From positions 52,627-116,626 of the forward strand of contig JAJFFK010000027.1 in the NCBI GenBank assembly GCA_021776655.1: a stretch of 64,000 nt of DNA, in the 5' to 3' direction. Source of the DNA: Henriciella sp. Lineage in GTDB: Bacteria; Pseudomonadota; Alphaproteobacteria; Caulobacterales; Hyphomonadaceae. The position numbers were made by a program, and so were the translations under genes. Shown one piece after another: positions 1-5,991 of the stretch (position 1 is its first letter; each line of letters opens with the position of its first letter). The notes beneath the pieces are model-generated. The model ran no database searches, had not been told where the DNA came from, and worked only from the letters and a program-made list of their open reading frames with translations.

Positions 1-109
1 TTGGACCCCGCGGGTCGAGCAGGGCCGGGTTCTGGCGGATGTTGAATTGGTTGAGGTGTCACTGGTCGCCGAGCCGATGCACCGTCAAGCGCGGTTTAAA
101 GTGGTTTAG
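1..109 (+). CDS. GTA prohead protease (g4-like), C-terminal end only
   Basis: The reading frame that opens at base 2 and stops with TAG at 107-109 encodes about 35 residues that look like the C-terminus of an HK97-family prohead protease (an ELVEVSLVAEPM stretch, typical of the end of the S78 protease fold). It lies 16 bases before the capsid gene, the position of g4 in the Rhodobacter GTA cluster. The gene starts outside the window, so the catalytic residues cannot be seen. Identification rests on the short tail motif plus synteny; portal and terminase genes would be expected further left. Confidence 0.7.
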   Translation, partial: WTPRVEQGRVLADVELVEVSLVAEPMHRQARFKVV

Positions 110-125
110 GTCTGAAGGAGAACAA

Positions 126-1298
126 ATGACCAAAGAAACGAAAATGGCAGGCAGCGGGAGCAAAGCTCTGGCCGCCGATATGATGGCAACATTCGAGGCC
201 TATAAGGTGGCCAATGATGAGCGCCTGACCGAGATGGAGCGCAAAGGCGCTGCCGATACGCTACTTGATGACAAGCTACACAAGCTCGACAAGCGCCTGG
301 ATGCGCTGAGCTTGAAAGCGGCGCGGCCTGATGTGGCCGCAGCGCCCGAGACGGGAGCGCATAACGAAGCCTGGAGCCGTTATATGCGGGCCGGCGATGA
401 AAGCGGCCTGGCTAGGCTGGACACCAAAGCACTGTCGGCGGGCACTGATGATCAGGGCGGCTATGTTGCGCCACCTGAGCTTGACCGCCTGATTGAAGCG
501 CGGTTGATGCAAACCTCGCCAATGCGTCAGATTGCAACCGTGCGTCAGACTTCGGCTGGCGTGTACCGCAAGCCGGTTAGCCTCGGTGTTGGTGCGCAAT
601 GGGCGGGTGAAACCGCAGTGCGGCCCGAGACCACAACGGCGGGGCTGAGCTTGCTCGAATTCCCGGCCGGCGAGCTTTACGCGATGCCAGCGGCGACGCA
701 GACATTGCTGGAAGATTCCTATGCCGACGTAGACGAATGGCTGGCCGATGAGGTCGAAGCGGCGTTCAGCGTACAGGAAAGCGCAGCCTTCGTGGCAGGC
801 GATGGTGTGGCCAAGCCGAAGGGCTTCCTCGACTATACGATTGTCGATGATGCGGTACAGGCCTGGGGCGAGATCGGCTCAATCCCCGGTAACTTTACAC
901 TCGCCGATGCGGGCGATCAGCTGATCGACCTGATCCATACGCCCAAGAGTCAGTTTCGGGTCAATGGCCGGTTTGTGATGAACCGCCGTACCGCCGCAAT
1001 TGTCCGCAAGCTGAAGGGCAGCGACGGCCACTATCTCTGGGCACCGGGCGCAGCGGGCGAAGCCTCGACAGTGCTCGGCTATCCGGTCACGGAGCTGGAA
1101 GACATGCCAGATATCGGCATCGGCAATGCGGCGATTGCGTTTGGTGATTTCCGGCGTGGCTATCTGATTGCAGACCGTCAGGGCGCACGCGTCCTGCGCG
1201 ATCCGTTCTCGGCCAAACCATACGTCTTGTTCTACACGACCAAGCGCGTCGGCGGCGGTGTCCAGAACTTCGACGCCATCAAAACGATGGTGTTCTAG
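126..1298 (+). CDS. GTA major capsid protein (HK97 fold, g5-like)
   Basis: This 390-residue protein is a phage HK97-type major capsid protein, which builds the icosahedral (or prolate) head of the gene transfer agent. The N-terminal 100 residues are charged and helical, like the scaffold (delta) domain removed by the prohead protease, and the rest has HK97 features (TDDQGGYVAPPEL, then AAFVAGDGVAKPKGFLDY). I start it at ATG 126 because AAGGAG lies just upstream; an in-frame upstream extension reads through the end of the protease gene in another frame and is not credible. It is followed by a repeat-bearing gap of about 150 bases, unusual in this otherwise tight operon. Confidence 0.93.
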   Translation: MTKETKMAGSGSKALAADMMATFEAYKVANDERLTEMERKGAADTLLDDKLHKLDKRLDALSLKAARPDVAAAPETGAHNEAWSRYMRAGDESGLARLDTKALSAGTDDQGGYVAPPELDRLIEARLMQTSPMRQIATVRQTSAGVYRKPVSLGVGAQWAGETAVRPETTTAGLSLLEFPAGELYAMPAATQTLLEDSYADVDEWLADEVEAAFSVQESAAFVAGDGVAKPKGFLDYTIVDDAVQAWGEIGSIPGNFTLADAGDQLIDLIHTPKSQFRVNGRFVMNRRTAAIVRKLKGSDGHYLWAPGAAGEASTVLGYPVTELEDMPDIGIGNAAIAFGDFRRGYLIADRQGARVLRDPFSAKPYVLFYTTKRVGGGVQNFDAIKTMVF

Positions 1299-1307
1299 CA
1301 GCTAAAA

Positions 1308-1349
1308 CTGGGTCCCGGATAAGCGCGAGGGCGCTTTCCGGGATGACAG
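1308..1349. repeat. Dispersed palindromic repeat (TCCGGGATGAC family) inside GTA operon
   Basis: A unit beginning CTGGGTCCCGGAT and ending TTCCGGGATGACAGG forms a hairpin around a GCGC-rich centre. The same two arms recur at 38501-38544, 48567-48664 and 63592-63680 in this window, so it is a member of a dispersed repeat family. Here it lies between the capsid and connector genes. A hairpin at this place could affect relative expression or mRNA stability of capsid against downstream genes; that is inference. Confidence 0.8.
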
Positions 1350-1400
1350 GGGAGACCTTGATTTCGGTTTTGTGCAGCGGACAGCGATCATGATGCACGA

Positions 1401-1424
1401 GGTTCCCGCTTGCGTGGGAATGAG
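1401..1424. repeat. Small palindromic repeat, GGTTCCCGC...GTGGGAATGA
   Basis: A short hairpin-forming element (TTCCC pairing with GGGAA across a CGCTTGCGT loop) lies 26 bases before the connector start. It resembles the short palindromes common in intergenic DNA of proteobacteria. Together with the 1308-1349 element it fills the only sizeable gap of the capsid-to-peptidase operon. Confidence 0.5.
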
Positions 1425-1449
1425 CGGTTTTGATTTGAAAGAAAACAAA

Positions 1450-2022
1450 ATGACAGACCTGACGGTTCTTATACCGCCAGCGGGAGAGCCTGTGTCTCTT
1501 TCGCAGGTGAAGGCTTTTTTGCGGCTTGGCCATAGCGGGGAAGATGGGCTTGTCGCCGATCTGATCGCCTCGGCGCGGGCCCGGCTTGAACAAGAGGCGG
1601 GCCTGGCTTTGGTCACCCGAACCTTGCAGCGCGTCTGGACGTGCTGGCCGGTTGGTATTGCCAGGCGCGGGGTGAAACTGAACCCCGGCCCGGTGACAGC
1701 GCTGAACGCTGTACGCGTGATTGATGAGGCGGGGGTCGTTACAGATCATATCGGGCGCTTTCGGCTGCAGGCGGGGCGGATCTGCCTACGGCCATGGAGC
1801 ATGGTTCCGGCGGTATCTGAAGGCGGCCATGTTGAGGTTGAATTCCAGGCCGGATTTAGCGTGCCAGGCGCGGTCCCCGAAGACCTGCAATTGGCGGTCA
1901 AACGTCTGATTGTGCAGGCCTATGCGCGGCGTGGAGGCGAGCCGTTCAGCGCCGCCTCTAGCGACGCCTTACCCGAAGATGTTCAGGCTATTCTGGATAC
2001 CCATCGGGAGGTCAGACTATGA
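1450..2022 (+). CDS. GTA head-tail connector protein (g6-like)
   Basis: A 190-residue protein with the start of a phage head-tail connector (LSQVKAFLRLG followed by a long helix with DGLVADLIASARARLEQEAG), the family that joins the portal to the tail in GTAs. I start it at ATG 1450, after AAAGAAAAC; the frame is open further upstream but runs through repeats. Its TGA overlaps the ATG of the next gene. In the Rhodobacter cluster a g7 adaptor follows; here there is none. Confidence 0.85.
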   Translation: MTDLTVLIPPAGEPVSLSQVKAFLRLGHSGEDGLVADLIASARARLEQEAGLALVTRTLQRVWTCWPVGIARRGVKLNPGPVTALNAVRVIDEAGVVTDHIGRFRLQAGRICLRPWSMVPAVSEGGHVEVEFQAGFSVPGAVPEDLQLAVKRLIVQAYARRGGEPFSAASSDALPEDVQAILDTHREVRL

Positions 2023-2447
2023 GCGGCGACGGCTTTTCCCCCGGCGCAGATGCGGCGCTGGCAGATGCGGTGCTCGACGCCTTGCGCGCCGACCCGGTTG
2101 TTCAGGCGGTGCTGGGTAATCCAGCCCGGCTGTTTGATGATGAGACAAGTGATCCGGCTTTCCCTTACGCGGTTTTGGAACGCCACGAGCAGTTCAGCGC
2201 CGATGCATCTCTGGTTTGCGGAGCCGAGCATCGGCTCAGCTTTGCGACCCATTCCAAGTATTACGGAAGCAGCGAAGCCAAGGAAGTTCTTGGGGCCTTA
2301 CGCGCCGCTGTGGACCGGCTGAGTCTGGTGCTGACCGGGCAGCGCATTGTGATCGCGCACGTGACCTATTCCGACGCGATGCGGGCCCGTGATCGGCGCT
2401 CATTTCGAGGCGTCCTGCGGATGCGGATTGTGACAGAGGAGGCATAG
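2019..2447 (+). CDS. GTA tail terminator (DUF3168, g8-like)
   Basis: A 142-residue DUF3168 protein, the ring that caps the tail at the head interface. The family pattern is visible: an N-terminal helix ending in a DPVVQAVLG-like turn, then YAVLERHEQF and the C-terminal RSFRGVLRMRIVTEE strand. The ATG overlaps the connector stop codon, so the two are translationally coupled. It directly follows the g6-like gene, which means the usual g7-like adaptor is missing from this slot. Confidence 0.87.
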   Translation: MSGDGFSPGADAALADAVLDALRADPVVQAVLGNPARLFDDETSDPAFPYAVLERHEQFSADASLVCGAEHRLSFATHSKYYGSSEAKEVLGALRAAVDRLSLVLTGQRIVIAHVTYSDAMRARDRRSFRGVLRMRIVTEEA

Positions 2448-2449
2448 AT

Positions 2450-2869
2450 ATGACTGGACAAAGAGGACGTGATGTCCTGATCAAGATTTCTGATGGCACG
2501 GTGCCTGAAAGCTTCGTGACATTGGCAGGTATTCGAACCAGCGAGATCGAGCTGAATGCACGGCTCGTTGATAGTACAGCGGCCGATAGCGAAGGCGGGT
2601 GGCGCGAGTTGATCGCGGGGGCTGGGGTCAAGACCGCCCGCGTGCGCGGACAGGGCGTGTTCAAGGATGCCGCCAGCGACGCGCATATGCGCAGTGTGTT
2701 TTTCGCCGGGCAGATCGCGCGTTGGCAATTGGTGGTGCCGGGGCTCGGCACGCTTGAGGGACCGCTGCAAATTACTGAACTGAAATGGGCTGGCGAGCAT
2801 GACGGCGAAGCGACGTTCTCGACCGAACTGCAAAGCGCCGGGGCGCTGACCTTTACGGCTGCGCCATGA
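2450..2869 (+). CDS. GTA major tail protein (TP901-1 type, g9-like)
   Basis: A 139-residue protein of the phage major tail tube family (opening GQRGRDVLIKISDGT, middle DSTAADSEGGWRELIAGAGVK, and a C-terminal ELQSAGALTFTAA typical of tail tube subunits). It polymerises into the tail tube. It begins two bases after the tail terminator gene, with GAGGAGG just upstream, and overlaps the next gene by four bases (ATGA). Confidence 0.92.
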   Translation: MTGQRGRDVLIKISDGTVPESFVTLAGIRTSEIELNARLVDSTAADSEGGWRELIAGAGVKTARVRGQGVFKDAASDAHMRSVFFAGQIARWQLVVPGLGTLEGPLQITELKWAGEHDGEATFSTELQSAGALTFTAAP

Positions 2870-3150
2870 ACGGCGCGCGTGGTGAAATTGGCCTGACGAT
2901 TGGCGGTGTCGAGTATCGGCTGTGTCTGACCCTGGGGGCGCTGGCTGAGATTGAAGCGGCCTTTGGCTGTGCCTCAATGGCAGAGTTACAGGTGCGCCTG
3001 AAACAATTGTCGGCGCATGAATTGATGACCGTTTTATCAGCGCTGCTGCGCGGCGGCGGCAAGGCTGTCGAAGATCTGAAACAGGCGAGCTTGCTACCGG
3101 GAGAGGCCGCCAAAGCGGTTGCGGAGGCTTTTCGTGCTGCCTTGGGATGA
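2866..3150 (+). CDS. GTA tail assembly chaperone-like protein (g10-like)
   Basis: A 94-residue member of the GTA gp10 family (IGGVEYRLCLTLGALAEIEAAFG at the N-terminus, then helical). By position and fold it matches the tail tube chaperones that load the tape measure protein. It overlaps the major tail gene by ATGA and the next gene start lies within its own 3-prime end. Confidence 0.85.
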   Translation: MNGARGEIGLTIGGVEYRLCLTLGALAEIEAAFGCASMAELQVRLKQLSAHELMTVLSALLRGGGKAVEDLKQASLLPGEAAKAVAEAFRAALG

Positions 3151-3301
3151 GATGTGGCGGGCGGCCTTGCACGCTGGCATCGCGCCGGACGTGTTCTGGC
3201 AGCTGTCAGTGCGTGAATGGCGCTGGCTTAGCGGGACAGGGCGCGGCGGATTGGTTCGTACAGACCTGACCAAATTGATGGAGGCGTTTCCAGATGAATG
3301 A
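3134..3301 (+). CDS. Small phage tail assembly chaperone (g10.1-like)
   Basis: A 55-residue protein with the LPWDEMWRAALHAGIAPDVFW motif of the small GTA tail chaperone (DUF2376 type). I start it at GTG 3134 because GGAGG lies six bases upstream and the product then begins with the conserved LPWDEM; the frame is open a little further upstream. It overlaps the end of the g10-like gene in another frame, as tail chaperone pairs often do, and its stop overlaps the tape measure start. Confidence 0.8.
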   Translation: MLPWDEMWRAALHAGIAPDVFWQLSVREWRWLSGTGRGGLVRTDLTKLMEAFPDE

Positions 3302-3674
3302 CTTTGAAGAAGAATTAGTCGCTGCAGGTGACGCGTTAAGCGGGTTGGTTGATGGCCCCGGGCGCGCGGCTGCGGCGGCGCTGGAGCAAGCCTTCGGGCA
3401 AGCGGGACAATCAATCGAGCGAGCCATGTCACAGGCGGCGAGATCGGGTGAGTTGGATTTCTCACGGATGGCTGAATCTGTACTCGGTAATTTGGCGCGA
3501 ATTGTTACTGAAGCGATTTTCGCACAGGCAAAAATTGGCCAAGCGGCTGGTCAGACTGTGAACTTGAACATGGCGGTCGGTGCCGGTGCGGATGCTGGCT
3601 CGATTGTTGGCGCGGCTGGGTCAATTGCCAGTGTTATCGCAATGGCTGCCGCACGTGGAGGGCGGTTCACATGA
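3294..3674 (+). CDS. GTA tail tape measure protein (g11-like), very short
   Basis: A 126-residue helical, Ala/Gly-rich protein at the g11 position. The first 80 residues would form an amphipathic helix; the C-terminus is a glycine/alanine membrane-like stretch (AVGAGADAGSIVGAAGSIASVIAMAAARGG) as in tape measure C-termini. From general knowledge the Rhodobacter g11 product is well over 200 residues, so this one is short. Since tape length sets tail length, a stubby tail is implied if no other tape protein exists. Starts ATG 3294, overlapping the previous stop. Confidence 0.78.
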   Translation: MNDFEEELVAAGDALSGLVDGPGRAAAAALEQAFGQAGQSIERAMSQAARSGELDFSRMAESVLGNLARIVTEAIFAQAKIGQAAGQTVNLNMAVGAGADAGSIVGAAGSIASVIAMAAARGGRFT

Positions 3675-4285
3675 GTGGATTTCACGAGATCAGGTTCCCG
3701 CTACGCCTAGCGCTTGGCGCGGTCGGTGGCCCGGAACGGCGCACCGAAATTCTAACTCTGGCGAGTGGCCAAGAGGTGAGGAATGCGGTTTGGGCAAGCT
3801 CTCGTCGGCGCTGGGATATTGGCGGTGCAATTGGCGATCTGGCTGATTTGCATGCATTGATCAGTTTCTTTGAAGCCCGGCGCGGGCGCCTGCACGGGTT
3901 TCGGTTTCGTGATCCGATGGATTTTTCCAGCGCACTGCCGGGGACGGCAGTTACAGCTTCTGATCAGATCATCGGTGTGGGCGATGATGTCACCGCCACG
4001 TTTGACTTGATCAAGGACTATGGCGGTGTACTGCGCCGGATTGCCAAACCGGTGGCAAATTCCGTGCGGGTCGCGGTTGATGATGTCGAGCTAACTTCTG
4101 GTTGGTCGGTGAATGACACAGCCGGCATCGTCACATTTGATGCTGCGCCAGTTAGTGGCGCTGTCGTCAACGCCGGATTCGAATTTGATTGCGCCGTTCG
4201 GTTTGAGAGTGATCGCCTGGAAGGTGTGATCGAGGCGTTTGGTGCCGGGCGCGTGGTCAGCGTTGGCCTGACCGAGTTGATTTAG
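3671..4285 (+). CDS. GTA distal tail protein (DUF2460, g12-like)
   Basis: A 204-residue DUF2460 protein, the hexameric ring at the distal end of the GTA tail. Family features are the opening FHEIRFPLRLALGAVGGPERRTEILTL, the FFEARRGRLHGFRFRDPMDF core near residue 75-90 and the YGGVLRRIAKPV segment. It overlaps the tape measure stop by four bases and is followed six bases later by the hub gene. Confidence 0.93.
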   Translation: MSGFHEIRFPLRLALGAVGGPERRTEILTLASGQEVRNAVWASSRRRWDIGGAIGDLADLHALISFFEARRGRLHGFRFRDPMDFSSALPGTAVTASDQIIGVGDDVTATFDLIKDYGGVLRRIAKPVANSVRVAVDDVELTSGWSVNDTAGIVTFDAAPVSGAVVNAGFEFDCAVRFESDRLEGVIEAFGAGRVVSVGLTELI

Positions 4286-4291
4286 GAGCAA

Positions 4292-4942
4292 ATGATGAAA
4301 CAGCTATCGCAGGCGTTGTCAGACGCGCTGATGCAAGATTGCCTGACTCTATGTCTGTGCTGGCGGTTGAGCCGTGCGGATGGCCTGGTGATTGGTGTCA
4401 CCGAGCACGATCGTGAGCTATTGGTAGATAGTGTGATCTATAGCCCGGGTGCAGGTTTGGAGGCTGGCCAGTTCAGTCAGAGCGGTGATCTGAAACCGGG
4501 GCGCGGCGCAGTTGGCGGTGTTCTCTCGGCGGATGCGATTACCGAGACTGATCTTGAGGCCGGGTTGTGGGATCGCTGCCGGATTGATGTGTACCGGGTT
4601 GATTGGAGCGCGCCGGAACTTGGCAAGATTGCCGTGTGGACGGGGTTTCTCAGCGAAATTACGCGCGGCCCGACAGGTGGCTTTGAAGCAGAACTGATCT
4701 CGCTGAAGGCTGAACTGGAACGTCCGGTTGGGCGGGTCTTGCAGCGCCGCTGTGACGCTATTTTAGGGGATGCCCGCTGCGGCGTCGTTGATGTCGCCGG
4801 GCGCACGTGTGACCAGCGGTTTGAGACGTGTCTGAATGATTTTTCCAACACAGAGAACCATCGCGGGTTCCCGCATTTGCCGGGCATGCACTTTGTGCTG
4901 TCAGGCCCCGCCCAAACCGGCAATGATGGTGGCAAGCGATGA
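4292..4942 (+). CDS. GTA hub protein (DUF2163/BR0599, g13-like) with compact C-terminal domain
   Basis: A 216-residue baseplate hub protein. Residues 1-145 are a normal DUF2163 domain (CLCWRLSRADGLVIGVTEHDRE). The C-terminal phage BR0599 domain is much shorter than usual: its first part (RRCDAILGDARCGV) runs directly into its last part (CDQRFETC then NHRGFPHLPG), so roughly 70-80 residues that normally lie between are missing. The four cysteines that would bind a metal or Fe-S cluster are kept. Starts ATG 4292 (or 4295) after TAGGAG; overlaps the peptidase gene by four bases. Confidence 0.88.
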   Translation: MMKQLSQALSDALMQDCLTLCLCWRLSRADGLVIGVTEHDRELLVDSVIYSPGAGLEAGQFSQSGDLKPGRGAVGGVLSADAITETDLEAGLWDRCRIDVYRVDWSAPELGKIAVWTGFLSEITRGPTGGFEAELISLKAELERPVGRVLQRRCDAILGDARCGVVDVAGRTCDQRFETCLNDFSNTENHRGFPHLPGMHFVLSGPAQTGNDGGKR

Positions 4943-5391
4943 CGCGCGAAGAGATTGTTGGCGCAGCGCGTGGGTGGATTGGTACGCCGTACCGCCATCA
5001 GGCGAGCACCAAAGGTGTCGGCGCTGACTGCTTGGGATTGTTGCGCGGGGTTTGGCGCGAATTGCTGGATGATGAGCCAGAACCGATGCCGCCCTATACG
5101 CCGGATTGGGCAGAAGCACTGGGCCGCGAGCAGTTGCTGGAGGCGGCGCGTCGGCATTTGATGGAGATCAGCATTGGTGAGGCTCAGGCCGGGGATGTTT
5201 TACTGTTCCGCATGGGACTTGGGCATCCTGCTAAACATTGCGCCATCGTTAGTGAACCGAGCCGGATTATACACTCTTATTGGGGCCGCACCGTATGTGA
5301 AACGCGGCTGGTTCCATGGTGGCAGCGGCGAATTGCTGCGGCTTTCGCTTTTCCAAAGAGTGTAGCTCACGTGACAAACACCGCTATGTGA
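4939..5391 (+). CDS. GTA NlpC/P60 cell wall peptidase (g14-like)
   Basis: A 150-residue NlpC/P60 cysteine peptidase of the GTA gp14 family, thought to open recipient peptidoglycan from the tail tip. The catalytic cysteine is in VGADCLGLLRGVWRE (about residue 31) and the histidine in HPAKHCAIV (about residue 95). The start ATG overlaps the hub stop. In GTA clusters the tip protein gene normally follows at once; here another gene intervenes. Confidence 0.92.
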   Translation: MTREEIVGAARGWIGTPYRHQASTKGVGADCLGLLRGVWRELLDDEPEPMPPYTPDWAEALGREQLLEAARRHLMEISIGEAQAGDVLLFRMGLGHPAKHCAIVSEPSRIIHSYWGRTVCETRLVPWWQRRIAAAFAFPKSVAHVTNTAM

Positions 5392-5484
5392 TTGCGTAAT
5401 GATTAGCATTCTGAACGCGGGAATCTTATGTATCGTCCAAGTTAAAAGTTGACGATCCCTAGTCCTAAAATCAGGAGCCAGACG

Positions 5485-5925
5485 ATGAAATTCTTCCAAA
5501 CAGCAGCAACTGCTTTGATGCTTGGTATTATGGGGGTTAGTGCAAGCATGCCGACTTATGCGCAGGCTGCCGAGGTCACTGAGATTAATGCGGCGCAAAC
5601 CAAATCGGGTGTCTTCGTCAAGAAATCCAAGAAGCTAAAAGGGACTTGGGAAATTGTTCAACGCGGTGATCAGACATTCATTGTGTTTGGCGATGATTTT
5701 CGGGCGGCCAGGGGCCCTGATTTGAAGATATTTCTGTCCCCCATGACCCTCGCAGATGTGACAGGGGAAACAGCCATTGACGGCGCGCTGAAGCTTGGTG
5801 AATTGAAGAAGACAAAAGGTGCGCAGGAATACGAAATTCCAGTCGGTGTGAACCTTGCTGACTATAGCAGCGTCCTGGTTCATTGCGAGGCGTATGTTAT
5901 CCTGTGGGGCGGCGGCGACCTCTAA
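5485..5925 (+). CDS. Secreted DM13-domain protein inserted in the GTA cluster
   Basis: A 146-residue protein with a signal peptide (MKFFQTAATALMLGIMGV, cleavage near AQA) followed by one DM13 domain. Visible DM13 features are the GVFVKKSKKLKGTWEI opening, VFGDDFRAARGPDLKIFLS, and the C-terminal YSSVLVHCEAY with the single conserved cysteine. DM13 domains are proposed redox or electron transfer modules; no function is proven here. Start ATG 5485 has AGGAG eight bases upstream. It is not a GTA structural gene, lies between the g14- and g15-like genes with a 93-base 5-prime gap, and ends in its own terminator. Confidence 0.85.
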   Translation: MKFFQTAATALMLGIMGVSASMPTYAQAAEVTEINAAQTKSGVFVKKSKKLKGTWEIVQRGDQTFIVFGDDFRAARGPDLKIFLSPMTLADVTGETAIDGALKLGELKKTKGAQEYEIPVGVNLADYSSVLVHCEAYVILWGGGDL

Positions 5926-5948
5926 ACACAATACAAATCAAATGTCAG

Positions 5949-5979
5949 ATCGGTCATCCCCTGGGTGGCCGATTTTTTT
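5949..5979 (+). terminator. Intrinsic terminator of the DM13 gene
   Basis: A ten-base-pair stem (ATCGGTCATC with GGTGGCCGAT, including two G-U pairs) with a CCCTG loop is followed by six T residues. It starts 23 bases after the DM13 stop and ends 12 bases before the chosen start of the tip protein. As a plus-strand terminator it would stop transcripts before the g15-like gene unless read-through or an internal promoter exists. Confidence 0.8.
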
Positions 5980-5991
5980 ATGGGGGTGCTC

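Noticed and set aside
276..599. Minus-strand ORF opposite the capsid gene
   Set aside because: It is a shadow of the capsid frame, with no start context and an implausible composition.
5449..5484. Promoter-like TTGACG before the DM13 gene
   Set aside because: The following TAAAAT is only 11 bases away, so the spacing does not fit a sigma-70 promoter. I do not claim it.
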